From positions 1-64,000 of the forward strand of contig NZ_LXEU01000005.1 of the NCBI RefSeq assembly GCF_001654985.1: a stretch of 64,000 nt of DNA, read 5' to 3'. Shown one piece after another: positions 34,998 to 43,349 of this stretch; the first letter of the stretch is position 1, and the number at the start of each line of letters is the position of its first letter. The notes beneath the pieces were generated by a model, which was not told the origin of the DNA, did no database searches, and saw only the letters and a list, made by a program, of their open reading frames with translations. Origin of the DNA: Kluyvera georgiana ATCC 51603 (GTDB taxonomy: Bacteria > Pseudomonadota > Gammaproteobacteria > Enterobacterales > Enterobacteriaceae). The position numbers were made by a program, and so were the translations under genes.

Positions 34998-36302
34998 ATG
35001 TCGCTCTGGTTTTCTCATCCTCTGTTCCTTCCCTCACTCATTGTTGGCGTCACCATCCTGCTATGGGCCACCTCTCTACTGCCGGAGTTTATTACCGCGC
35101 TGCTGTTCTTTGCGGCGGCCATGACGGCGAAAATCGCGCCGCCGGACGTTATTTTCGGCGGTTTTGCCTCGTCGGCGTTCTGGCTGGTATTCAGCGGTTT
35201 TGTGCTTGGGGTGGCGATTCGCAAGACGGGATTAGCCGACCGGGCCGCGCGAGCGCTGTCGGCAAGGCTAACGGATTCCTGGCCGTTGATGGTCGCCAGC
35301 GTGGTGCTACTGAGCTATGCACTGGCGTTCGTGATGCCCTCCAACATGGGGCGTATTGCGCTGCTGATGCCGATTGTGGCGGCGATGGCGAAACGCGCGG
35401 GCATCGAGGACGGTAGCCGTGGCTGGTATGGACTGGCACTGGCGGTGGGGTTCGGCACTTTCCAGCTTTCCGCCACCATTTTGCCCGCCAACGTCCCCAA
35501 TCTGGTCATGAGCGGGGCAGCGGAAGGGGCTTACGGCATTCATCTGAACTATGTCCCGTATCTGCTGCTGCATACGCCAGTGCTGGGTTGGCTAAAAGGC
35601 GCCGCGCTGATTGTTCTTATCTGCTGGCTGTTCCCGGGCAAACCGCATCCGCCGCGCGAACTTGAGCCACTGCCGCCGATGAGTCGTGATGAGAAGCGCC
35701 TGGCGTGGCTGCTGGCGGTAGTGCTCACGCTGTGGGTGACCGAGAGCTGGCACGGCATCGGGCCTGCCTGGACGGGGCTGGTCGCCGCGGTCGTCACGCT
35801 GCTGCCGCGCGTTGGGTTTATTACCGGTGAGGAGTTTGCCAGCGGGGTGAATATTCGCACCTGCATCTATGTTGCCGGGATCCTCGGGCTGGCGATTACC
35901 GTTACCCAGACGGGCATCGGTGCGGTGGTGGGCAACGCGCTATTGCACATCATGCCGCTGAATGAAGATGCGCCGTTTACCAGTTTCCTCGCTTTGACCG
36001 GCATTACCAGCGCGTTGAACTTCATTATGACCGCCAACGGCGTTCCGGCGCTGTACACCACTTTTGCCCAGAGCTTCTCCGATGCGACCGGCTTCCCGCT
36101 GCTGAGCGTGATTATGATTCAGGTGCTGGGCTATTCCACGCCGCTGCTGCCCTATCAGGCCTCGCCGATCGTGGTGGCGATGGCGTTAGGGAAGGTGCCT
36201 GCGCGCGCGGGCATGCTGCTGTGCCTGGCGCTGGCGGCGGTGAGTTATCTGCTGCTGTTGCCGTTGGACTATGCGTGGTACCAGGTGCTGGGGAAATTAT
36301 AA
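34998..36302 (+). CDS. SLC13/DASS-type anion transporter
   Basis: The 434-residue inner-membrane protein has about eleven membrane segments. DASS-like motifs include VMPSNMGRIALLMPIVAAMA and ILPANVPNLVMSGAAEG in the first half and FIMTANGVPALYTTFAQ in the second. These families carry dicarboxylates, sulfate or related anions; substrate is not predictable here. It stands between cdh and tpiA, where E. coli K-12 has no such gene. An AGGAGACAGGT site precedes the ATG. Its location next to sbp would allow a sulfate role, but this is only suggestive. Confidence 0.82.
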   Translation: MSLWFSHPLFLPSLIVGVTILLWATSLLPEFITALLFFAAAMTAKIAPPDVIFGGFASSAFWLVFSGFVLGVAIRKTGLADRAARALSARLTDSWPLMVASVVLLSYALAFVMPSNMGRIALLMPIVAAMAKRAGIEDGSRGWYGLALAVGFGTFQLSATILPANVPNLVMSGAAEGAYGIHLNYVPYLLLHTPVLGWLKGAALIVLICWLFPGKPHPPRELEPLPPMSRDEKRLAWLLAVVLTLWVTESWHGIGPAWTGLVAAVVTLLPRVGFITGEEFASGVNIRTCIYVAGILGLAITVTQTGIGAVVGNALLHIMPLNEDAPFTSFLALTGITSALNFIMTANGVPALYTTFAQSFSDATGFPLLSVIMIQVLGYSTPLLPYQASPIVVAMALGKVPARAGMLLCLALAAVSYLLLLPLDYAWYQVLGKL

Positions 36303-36309
36303 TAACTTG

Positions 36310-36429
36310 CGCGGATGGCGCTGCGCTTATCCGGCCTACAAAATAATAAAACCGGCCGTAGGGCCGGTTTAACCAGGCATCGTGTGCGTAACTCGTAGGC
36401 CGGATAAGGCGTTTATGCCGCCATCCGGC
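36310..36429. repeat. BIME: two inverted REP units around a terminator
   Basis: REP units at 36310-36340 and 36395-36429 in opposite orientation flank a hairpin AAACCGGCC / GGGCCGGTTT (36348-36370). It lies between the convergent transporter gene and tpiA and probably ends both transcripts. Confidence 0.85.
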
Positions 36430-36449
36430 ACGAATGCCGCGTCAATGTC

Positions 36450-37217
36450 TTACGCGTTTTTAGCGGCTTCCGCTGCTTTAACGATCACCGCGAAAGCGTC
36501 AGCTTTCAGGGATGCGCCGCCAACCAGCGCGCCGTCGATGTCCGGCTGGGTGAACAGCTCTGCCGCGTTGCCTGCGTTTACGGAACCGCCGTACTGGATG
36601 ATAACCTGTTCAGCGATTTTCGCGTCAGCTTTAGCAATGTGGTCACGGATGAATTTGTGCACCGCCTGAGCCTGCGCAGGAGTTGCAGATTTACCGGTAC
36701 CGATCGCCCATACTGGTTCGTAAGCGATAACCGCGCCTTCGAAGGCCGCCGCGCCCTGAGTTTTCAGAACGGCGTCGATCTGGCGTGCACAGACTTCTTC
36801 AGTTTTGCCCGCTTCGTTTTCTGCTTCGGTTTCACCGATGCACAGAACCGGAATCAGACCCTGTTCTTTCAGCACGGCGAATTTCTTGGCGATCAGCTCG
36901 TCAGATTCTTTGTGGTAGGTACGACGCTCGGAGTGGCCGATGATGATGTAGGTTGCGCCAACATCTTTCAGCATTTCAGCGGAGGTTTCACCGGTGAAGG
37001 CGCCAGACAGGTTCAGGTCAACGTTCTGCGCGCCCAGGTGGATGTGGCTGCCCGCCGCGGCGTGTTTAGCCATATCGATATACATTTCCGGCGGAGCGAT
37101 AGCCACGCCGCAGCCAGCCACGCCAGCCAGCTCTTTACGCAGGTTAGCAATCAGCTCGTTTACCATGTGGCGGCTGCCGTTCAGTTTCCAGTTACCCATC
37201 ACTAAAGGATGTCGCAT
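36450..37217 (-). CDS. tpiA: Triosephosphate isomerase
   Basis: The 255-residue (beta/alpha)8 enzyme interconverts dihydroxyacetone phosphate and glyceraldehyde-3-phosphate. The N-terminal GNWKLNGS lysine, His95 in [11 protein letters not shown], Glu167 in [11 protein letters not shown] and the phosphate loop [10 protein letters not shown] are present. The length equals E. coli TpiA. Confidence 0.98.
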   Translation of the reverse strand: MRHPLVMGNWKLNGSRHMVNELIANLRKELAGVAGCGVAIAPPEMYIDMAKHAAAGSHIHLGAQNVDLNLSGAFTGETSAEMLKDVGATYIIIGHSERRTYHKESDELIAKKFAVLKEQGLIPVLCIGETEAENEAGKTEEVCARQIDAVLKTQGAAAFEGAVIAYEPVWAIGTGKSATPAQAQAVHKFIRDHIAKADAKIAEQVIIQYGGSVNAGNAAELFTQPDIDGALVGGASLKADAFAVIVKAAEAAKNA

Positions 37218-37325
37218 TTCGATTCTCCACGCTTGTCAGCGAATTAAGGAATATGGCCGCCCGTCAGGGCAGCATGGTCTGTGAAACAGTATAGAGATTG
37301 AAAGGCATGAAGGCTTTGCTTTTTA

Positions 37326-37922
37326 TCATTTATTCTCCCCTTCAAGATTTTCAGATAGCGCCAGCTTAATCGGTTCAACGGCGAAGGTCAGCCCTTTTTC
37401 GCCGTTATCTGCGACAACATAGCGCACTGCGCCTTCGGTACTGGCAAAGTAATGTTTGCCTTTCCCTTGTGTCAGCAGCTTCTGTAATTTCTGCTGGCTT
37501 TGCTGTTTGGTTAGCGTGGGAATGACCGCACGCATCAGGGCGCTCATGTACTCCTGCGCTTTGGCTTTTGCCGCCTTCTGCTCCGGCCCCTGAATCGGCA
37601 GCCAGGTAATCTGAATCGACTTAATCTTCAGCGTGCCGCGCTCCAGCGCCGTCGAGGCGTAGAGGTTTTCATTTATCTTGCTGGCGGCACGGGTAATGGT
37701 GAGCTGATCGCGGCTGGAGGTAATCGAGCGGAACTCGCCGAGCGGCAGGCTGGGGTTTTCGGTATTAAACTTTTCCCGGAACTGGCTGATGGAGAGATCG
37801 AACGCCGGGGCGCCCGTGAGCAGGTATGGGGCAACGGCTGCAGGCGTTTCCGCTGACAGTACGGTCTGACTAAAACTCAGCGAGATGAGTCCTGCCAGAC
37901 AGAGCATTATCCATTGTTTCAT
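37326..37922 (-). CDS. yiiQ: Periplasmic DUF1454 protein YiiQ
   Basis: The 198-residue protein has a signal peptide (LAGLISLSFSQTVLSAE). It matches YiiQ by position upstream of tpiA and by motifs such as GAPAFDLSISQFREKFN and LGEFRSITSS. The function is unknown. The ATG is preceded by GGAGGACG. Confidence 0.9.
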   Translation of the reverse strand: MKQWIMLCLAGLISLSFSQTVLSAETPAAVAPYLLTGAPAFDLSISQFREKFNTENPSLPLGEFRSITSSRDQLTITRAASKINENLYASTALERGTLKIKSIQITWLPIQGPEQKAAKAKAQEYMSALMRAVIPTLTKQQSQQKLQKLLTQGKGKHYFASTEGAVRYVVADNGEKGLTFAVEPIKLALSENLEGENK

Positions 37923-38033
37923 GCCAATCGTCCTCCTCTTTTCAGATGACGATTAAAACGGGAACCGCCTCGCTTGTCAAAATGTGCCCACTTCAGGGTA
38001 AACTACGCGGCACAACGACAAAGGAAAGGGTAC

Positions 38034-38465
38034 ATGACTCTACAGCAATGGTTATTTTCCATTAAAGGGCGCATTGGACGCCGTGACTTCTGGATCTGGA
38101 TTGCCATCTGGGCCGTGACGATGGTCGCACTGTTCAGCCTTGCGGGCGGCGGGCTCGTCGACTTACAAACGGCGGCATTTATGTTGGTGTGTCTGCTATG
38201 GCCAACGGCAGCAGTGACCATTAAGCGTCTGCATGACCGGGGTAAATCTGGCCTCTGGGCGCTGCTGATGGTGCTGGCGTGGATGCTGCTGGCGGGCAAC
38301 TGGTCCATGCTGCCCGGCGTATGGCAGTGGGGCGTGGGGCGTTTTGTTCCGACGCTGATTATCGTCATGATGCTGATCGACCTGGGCGCGTTTGTCGGCA
38401 CCCAGGGCGAAAACAAATACGGTAAAGACACCCAGGCCGTGAAGTATCGCGCCGATCACCAGTAG
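38034..38465 (+). CDS. yiiR: DUF805 inner-membrane protein YiiR
   Basis: The 143-residue protein starts MTLQQWLFSIKGRIGRRDFW, the typical DUF805 opening, and has four membrane segments, with the KRLHDRGKSG loop motif. AAGGAAAGG precedes the ATG; a 20-residue upstream extension is rejected. Its last 10 bases overlap the convergent fpr gene. The K-12 neighbours yiiS and uspD are absent. Confidence 0.93.
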   Translation: MTLQQWLFSIKGRIGRRDFWIWIAIWAVTMVALFSLAGGGLVDLQTAAFMLVCLLWPTAAVTIKRLHDRGKSGLWALLMVLAWMLLAGNWSMLPGVWQWGVGRFVPTLIIVMMLIDLGAFVGTQGENKYGKDTQAVKYRADHQ

Positions 38466-39202
38466 TGTTCGGCGGTCATGTGGCCCGGACGACGGCGCAG
38501 GTGTTTGGTCATCTGCCGGGTCTCTTTCAACAACTGCTGGGTGTCGCGCACCATCTGCGGGTTGCCGCACAGCATGATATGGCTGGTTTCCGCGTTGAGC
38601 GGTAACCCTACCGAGGCTTCCAGCGCGCCGCCTTCAATCAGTGGCGGAATGCGCCCATTCAGCATCCCCGGTACGTTTTCCCGGCTGACAACGGTCTGAA
38701 TACGCAGTTTGCCGTTATAACGCGCGGCTAATGACTGCATTTGCGGCAGATAGCTTAAATCGGCGGCGTAACGCGCGGCATGTACCAGCACCAGATTTTT
38801 AAAGCGATCGAGATCTTTGCCTTCTTCCAGAATCGACAGGTACGGGCCAATTGCCGTGCCGGTTGCCACCATCCACAACGTCTCGCAGTCAGGGATTTCA
38901 TCCAACACAAAGAAGCCGGCTGCCTCGCTGACGATTTGGACATCATCACCCGGTTTTAGCGCCGCGAGCCGTGGGCTGAGCTTGCCCTCCGGAACGGTCA
39001 CCAGATAGAACTCGAGGTCGGGATTGCTGGGGGCGTTAACGTAAGAGTAGGCGCGCTGTACTCGCTCACCGTCGATATCCAGCCCCAGCTTGGCGAACTG
39101 CCCGGCGGTAAACGGATGAACCGGCGCGTGGACGGTAAGGCTAAACAGTGCATCGGTCCAGTTCTGCACTTTGACTACTTTGCCTGTAACCCAGTCTGCC
39201 AT
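38456..39202 (-). CDS. fpr: Ferredoxin/flavodoxin-NADP reductase
   Basis: The 248-residue FAD enzyme has the FAD motif RAYSYVNAPSN, the NADP motif MVATGTAIGPYLSIL, LVHAARYAADLSYLP and the terminal aromatic residue (HYW). It supplies electrons from NADPH to flavodoxin and ferredoxin and belongs to the SoxRS regulon in E. coli. The length equals the E. coli protein. Confidence 0.97.
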   Translation of the reverse strand: MADWVTGKVVKVQNWTDALFSLTVHAPVHPFTAGQFAKLGLDIDGERVQRAYSYVNAPSNPDLEFYLVTVPEGKLSPRLAALKPGDDVQIVSEAAGFFVLDEIPDCETLWMVATGTAIGPYLSILEEGKDLDRFKNLVLVHAARYAADLSYLPQMQSLAARYNGKLRIQTVVSRENVPGMLNGRIPPLIEGGALEASVGLPLNAETSHIMLCGNPQMVRDTQQLLKETRQMTKHLRRRPGHMTAEHYW

Positions 39203-39254
39203 GGCGTGTCTCCTCTCATTCGCGTTATCTTATCTTCACCGCGACGAGAAAAGA

Positions 39255-39278
39255 TTTCCAGCCCGAAAGGGCTGGAAA
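39255..39278 (-). terminator. glpX terminator
   Basis: Perfect ten-base stem TTTCCAGCCC / GGGCTGGAAA with GAAA-type loop, followed on the minus strand by TCTTTTCT. It lies 20 bases after the glpX stop. Confidence 0.85.
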
Positions 39279-39297
39279 GCTCGATTGATCAAATGAT

Positions 39298-40308
39298 TTA
39301 AAGAATGTGGCGCTGGATTTCAGCGTCTTTGCGATCGAGGTAGTGAATAGACTGAATGCGGCGAATGGTGCGCGATTTACCGCGGATCAGCAGCGTCTCG
39401 GTGGTGGCGATATTTCCCTTGCGGGTAATACCGTCGAGCAGATCGCCCTTGGTGATGCCGGTGGCGGAGAAGATAACGTTATCGCTACGCGCCATGTCGT
39501 CCAGCGTCAGTACGATACCCGCCTCAATGCCCATCGCCTTGCAGCGTTCCAGCTCGCTTTCACCGATACGACGGTTCTCTTCGCTATCGCCCTTCACGTG
39601 ATGACGGGCCAACAGACGGCCATGCATATCGCCATCCAGCGCGCGAATCACCGCCGCAGAGACCACCCCTTCCGGCGCGCCGCCGATGCCGTACATCACG
39701 TCGACTTCGCTATCCGGCATGCAGGTCAGGATAGAGGCGGCAACGTCGCCGTCGGGAATCGCAAATACGCGCACGCCCAGCTTTTGCAGCTCGACAATCA
39801 CCTGGTCGTGACGCGGCTTGGCAAGAATGGTGACGGTTAATTCGGAAAGCGGCTTGTCCAGCGCGCGGGCAATGTTGCGCAGGTTTTCTTCCAGCGGTTT
39901 GTTGAGGTCGATGGAACCTTTGGCGCCTGGGCCGACAATCAGTTTTTCCATATACATATCAGGAGCGTTGAGGAAGCAGCCTTTGTCGCCAACGGCCAGC
40001 ACTGCCAGGGCGTTTGCCTGGCCCATCGCCGTCATGCGGGTGCCTTCAATCGGGTCGACGGCGATATCCACCGCGTCGCCGTTACCGGTGCCGACGGACT
40101 CACCGATGTAGAGCATTGGCGCTTCATCGATTTCGCCTTCGCCAATGACGATGGTGCCGTCAATGTTGACCTTGTTGAGCATAATACGCATGGCATTGAC
40201 CGCTGCGCCGTCGGCGGTGTTCTTGTCGCCACGGCCCAGCCATTTGTAGCCTGCCAGCGCCGCCGCTTCGGTGACGCGCGAAAATTCGATTGCCAGTTCT
40301 CGTCTCAT
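39298..40308 (-). CDS. glpX: Class II fructose-1,6-bisphosphatase
   Basis: The 336-residue enzyme dephosphorylates fructose-1,6-bisphosphate. Family motifs are GEGEIDEAPMLYIGE, DIAVDPIEGTRM and YGIGGAPEGVVSA, and the length equals E. coli GlpX. In K-12 it is the third gene of glpFKX; here its start lies 69 bases downstream of recG and 8 kb from glpFK, so GlpR/glycerol control through the operon is presumably lost. GGACGAG precedes the ATG. A hairpin (40350-40370) separates it from recG. Confidence 0.97.
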   Translation of the reverse strand: MRRELAIEFSRVTEAAALAGYKWLGRGDKNTADGAAVNAMRIMLNKVNIDGTIVIGEGEIDEAPMLYIGESVGTGNGDAVDIAVDPIEGTRMTAMGQANALAVLAVGDKGCFLNAPDMYMEKLIVGPGAKGSIDLNKPLEENLRNIARALDKPLSELTVTILAKPRHDQVIVELQKLGVRVFAIPDGDVAASILTCMPDSEVDVMYGIGGAPEGVVSAAVIRALDGDMHGRLLARHHVKGDSEENRRIGESELERCKAMGIEAGIVLTLDDMARSDNVIFSATGITKGDLLDGITRKGNIATTETLLIRGKSRTIRRIQSIHYLDRKDAEIQRHIL

Positions 40309-40349
40309 TACAAACTCGTCCAGGGAAGTAAAATGGTGCGAAGTTTAGC

Positions 40350-40370
40350 ACAGCCCTTTTCGGGCTGTGG
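40350..40370 (-). terminator. Hairpin between recG and glpX
   Basis: Eight-base stem CACAGCCC / GGGCTGTG. On the minus strand no T-run follows, so termination of recG transcription is probably incomplete and glpX may be fed from upstream. Confidence 0.45.
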
Positions 40371-40376
40371 GTATGG

Positions 40377-42458
40377 CTACGCGTTGGAATAACGTTCGGT
40401 TTCCGGCATCCAGCGCTCGATCAGGGCATTGGCCTGCTGCGGGTAACGGTCATGAATATGGCGCGCCAGGCGCTGAACTTCTGGGATCATTGCCTGATCG
40501 CGCAGCAGGTCGGCGACTTTAAATTCGGCGTTGCCGGTCTGGCGAGTACCGAGCAGTTCGCCGGGGCCGCGAATCTCGAGATCTTTCTGAGCAATCACGA
40601 AGCCGTCGTTGCTGTCGCGTAGCACCTGCAGGCGCATCTGCGCGGTTTTCGACAGCGGCGCTTTGTACAGCAGCACGCAGTGTGAGGCCACCGCGCCACG
40701 GCCTACGCGGCCTCTGAGCTGATGCAGTTGCGCCAGCCCCAGACGCTCCGGGTTTTCGATAATCATCAGGCTGGCATTGGGCACATCGACGCCGACTTCA
40801 ATCACCGTGGTGGCAATCAGTAAATGCAGTTCACCCTGTTTAAACGCCTGCATGACGGCCTGCTTCTCGGCGGGTTTCATTCGCCCGTGGACGAGGCCGA
40901 TATTCAACTCCGGCAGCGCCAGCTTCAGCTCTTCGCTGGTAGCTTCCGCCGCCTGCGCTTCCAGCAAGTCTGATTCTTCAATCAGCGTACACACCCAGTA
41001 GGCCTGGCGGCCTTCGGTGGTGCAGGCGTTGCGCACGCGGTCGATGATCTCATGGCGACGGGTATCGGGGATCGCTACCGTTGTCACCGGGGTGCGGCCC
41101 GGCGGCAGTTCGTCAATCACCGAGGTATCCAGGTCGGCATAGGCGGTCATCGCCAGGGTGCGGGGGATTGGGGTGGCTGTCATGATCAGCTGATGCGGGT
41201 GGAAGCCCTGCTGCTGGCCTTTTTCCCACAGCGCCAGTCGTTGATGCACGCCGAAGCGGTGCTGTTCGTCGATGATCACCAGCGCCAGCCCGTTAAACTG
41301 CACCTGTTCCTGGAAGATAGCGTGGGTGCCGACAATCATCTGCACCTGACCGCTGGCAATGGCCTCTTGCTGTGCCTGACGCGCTTTACCTTTCTGTTTA
41401 CCCGCCAACCAGCCCACTTCAACGCCCAGCGGTGCAAACCAACTGCGGAAGTTGTTGGCGTGCTGTTCGGCGAGCAGTTCGGTTGGCGCCATCAGCGCCA
41501 CCTGCTTGCCATGGGCGATGGCGCGAAGCGCAGCCAGTGCGGCAACCAGCGTTTTCCCGGAGCCAACGTCGCCCTGTACCAGACGCATCATCGGCACATC
41601 CAGCGCCATATCGTGTTCAATTTCCGCCGTTACGCGCGCCTGGGCACCCGTAGGCTTAAACGGCAGCGCTGCCAGCAGTTTATCTTTCAGCGCATCGTTG
41701 GCGCTGAGCGGCTGAGCGTGGAAACGCTGCGCGCCCGCGCGCAGGGCCAGCATACTCAGGTTGTGCGCCAGCAGCTCCTCAAGGATTAGGCGCTGCTGCG
41801 CCGGGTGTTTACCGGTTTCTAAATCAGCAAGCTGGAGCGTCGGTGGCGGGCGATGCAGCGTACGTAGCGCTTCCGGCAGGCTCATCATTCCCTGTGCCAG
41901 CTCTGGCGGTAGCAGTTCGCTGATGGCGCAGGTATCAAGTAAATCCAGCGCCTGGTCGGTGAGTTTGCGTAACGTGGCCTGTTTGATACCTTCGGTCGTG
42001 GGGTAGACCGGCGTTAAGGTCTCCTGCAAATCCGGTGTGCTGAGGTCTCCCTGTACGCGGTATTCCGGATGGATCATCTCCGCGCCGTACTTGCCGCGTT
42101 TGGCTTCGCCATAGGCCAGCACTCGCCGCCCGGTGGCGAGGCTGTTTTTCATTGCCGCGTTGAAGTTGAAAAAGCGCATCGTCAGGATACCAGTGCCGTC
42201 GCTAATCTGGCAGGTCATCATCCGTCGGCCGCTGAAGGTGATATTGCAGTTCAGGACTTCGCCTTCCACGGTCACGTAGATGCCGGGAAGCAGTTCACCG
42301 ATGGGATAAAGTTGGGTGCGGTCTTCGTAGCGTAGCGGCAGGTGCAGAAGCAGATCCTGCACCGTGTGTAGACCAATTTTTGCCAGCCGGCTGCTCTGCG
42401 CGGCGCCAACGCCGGTCAACGTGTTGAGCGGAACGGCATCCAGCAGACGGCTTTGCAT
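40377..42458 (-). CDS. recG: ATP-dependent DNA helicase RecG
   Basis: The 693-residue enzyme remodels stalled forks and branched DNA. The N-terminal wedge domain is followed by SF2 motifs: Walker A in VQGDVGSGKTLVAALAA, DEQHRFG, TATPIPRTLA, TTVIEVGVDVPNA and QLRGRVGRG. The start at MQSRLLDAVPL gives the E. coli length; upstream in-frame codons overlap trmH. It is the last gene of the gmk-rpoZ-spoT-trmH-recG operon, five bases after trmH. Confidence 0.98.
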   Translation of the reverse strand: MQSRLLDAVPLNTLTGVGAAQSSRLAKIGLHTVQDLLLHLPLRYEDRTQLYPIGELLPGIYVTVEGEVLNCNITFSGRRMMTCQISDGTGILTMRFFNFNAAMKNSLATGRRVLAYGEAKRGKYGAEMIHPEYRVQGDLSTPDLQETLTPVYPTTEGIKQATLRKLTDQALDLLDTCAISELLPPELAQGMMSLPEALRTLHRPPPTLQLADLETGKHPAQQRLILEELLAHNLSMLALRAGAQRFHAQPLSANDALKDKLLAALPFKPTGAQARVTAEIEHDMALDVPMMRLVQGDVGSGKTLVAALAALRAIAHGKQVALMAPTELLAEQHANNFRSWFAPLGVEVGWLAGKQKGKARQAQQEAIASGQVQMIVGTHAIFQEQVQFNGLALVIIDEQHRFGVHQRLALWEKGQQQGFHPHQLIMTATPIPRTLAMTAYADLDTSVIDELPPGRTPVTTVAIPDTRRHEIIDRVRNACTTEGRQAYWVCTLIEESDLLEAQAAEATSEELKLALPELNIGLVHGRMKPAEKQAVMQAFKQGELHLLIATTVIEVGVDVPNASLMIIENPERLGLAQLHQLRGRVGRGAVASHCVLLYKAPLSKTAQMRLQVLRDSNDGFVIAQKDLEIRGPGELLGTRQTGNAEFKVADLLRDQAMIPEVQRLARHIHDRYPQQANALIERWMPETERYSNA

Positions 42459-42463
42459 GACGG

Positions 42464-43153
42464 TTACTCCGAGGCCTGCATAGTGGACCACCACGCGGCA
42501 TCGGCTTCAATTTCGCCCTGCTCGTTAACGTGGGGATAAGGGAGCCCTTTGCGTTTAGCAACGTTTGCCAGCACCGGGTAGCCGCCTTCAAACAACAGGC
42601 GCTGCTGTTCTTCGTCCGGTAGCATACTGTTTTCCCGGCGGTACATGCCGGCGTTCTGCCGCTGGCGCTGCGCTTCGTAGAGAATCAAGGCTGAGGCGAC
42701 GGAGACGTTGAGCGACTGCACCATGCCAATCATCGGGATGATGATGTCCCGATCCGCGAGGGCTAATGCTTCCTGGGTGATACCGGTTTTTTCCTGGCCC
42801 ATCAGGATACAGGTCGGGCGGGTATAATCGATTTCACGGAAGTCGACGGCTTTGTCGGACAGATGTGTCGCCAGAATCTGCATGCCCTGGCTTTTCAGAT
42901 GGCCTACCGCGTCACCGATGGTCCGGTGGGTCTTTACCTGCACCCAACTGTTGCTGCCCGCTGCCGCCGAGGCCATCGTGCGCATGCGGTTACCCGGCCA
43001 CACGGCGTGAACTTCGTGAACGCCTACAGCATCGGCGGTGCGAACGATCGCCGAAACATTATGAGGTTTGTGGACCTCTTCCATGCAGACCGTCAGGTCA
43101 GGCTGACGCCTGGCGAGCATCTCACGGATACGCGCATAACGCTGTAAGTTCAT
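42464..43153 (-). CDS. trmH: tRNA (Gm18) 2'-O-methyltransferase
   Basis: The 229-residue SPOUT methyltransferase methylates the ribose of G18. Trefoil-knot motifs are present: VHKPHNVSAIVRTADAVG, LMGQEKTGITQEAL and MIGMVQSLNVSVASALILYE. The length equals E. coli TrmH. In K-12 it closely follows spoT; here 196 bases with an ERIC element lie between them, so its promoter or processing may differ. Confidence 0.97.
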   Translation of the reverse strand: MNLQRYARIREMLARRQPDLTVCMEEVHKPHNVSAIVRTADAVGVHEVHAVWPGNRMRTMASAAAGSNSWVQVKTHRTIGDAVGHLKSQGMQILATHLSDKAVDFREIDYTRPTCILMGQEKTGITQEALALADRDIIIPMIGMVQSLNVSVASALILYEAQRQRQNAGMYRRENSMLPDEEQQRLLFEGGYPVLANVAKRKGLPYPHVNEQGEIEADAAWWSTMQASE

Positions 43154-43154
43154 T

Positions 43155-43345
43155 TACACTTCATCCTTCAAATTGCCTCGGCGTTGGCCGCACTCATTCA
43201 CCCCAGTCACGTACTGTTGTACGCTCCTGGGGACTCATTCGCTTGCCTCGTTATTCGGCTTATCGCCTCACCCCTTCGGGGCCAGCGCAAGCGCTGTTCA
43301 AAGCGTTAAAACGCTTTGTGATGCAATTCGAATGATTTTGTGTAA
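43155..43345. repeat. ERIC element with about 70 bp insertion, between spoT and trmH
   Basis: The ends (TACACTTCATCCTTCAA and AATGATTTTGTGTA) and the core CCCCAGTCACGTACTGTTGT followed by ACGCTCCTGGGG match ERIC and the second copy at 52188-52313. Compared with that copy an extra segment lies at about 43248-43320. The element splits an operon that is compact in E. coli. Confidence 0.85.
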
Positions 43346-43349
43346 AAAG

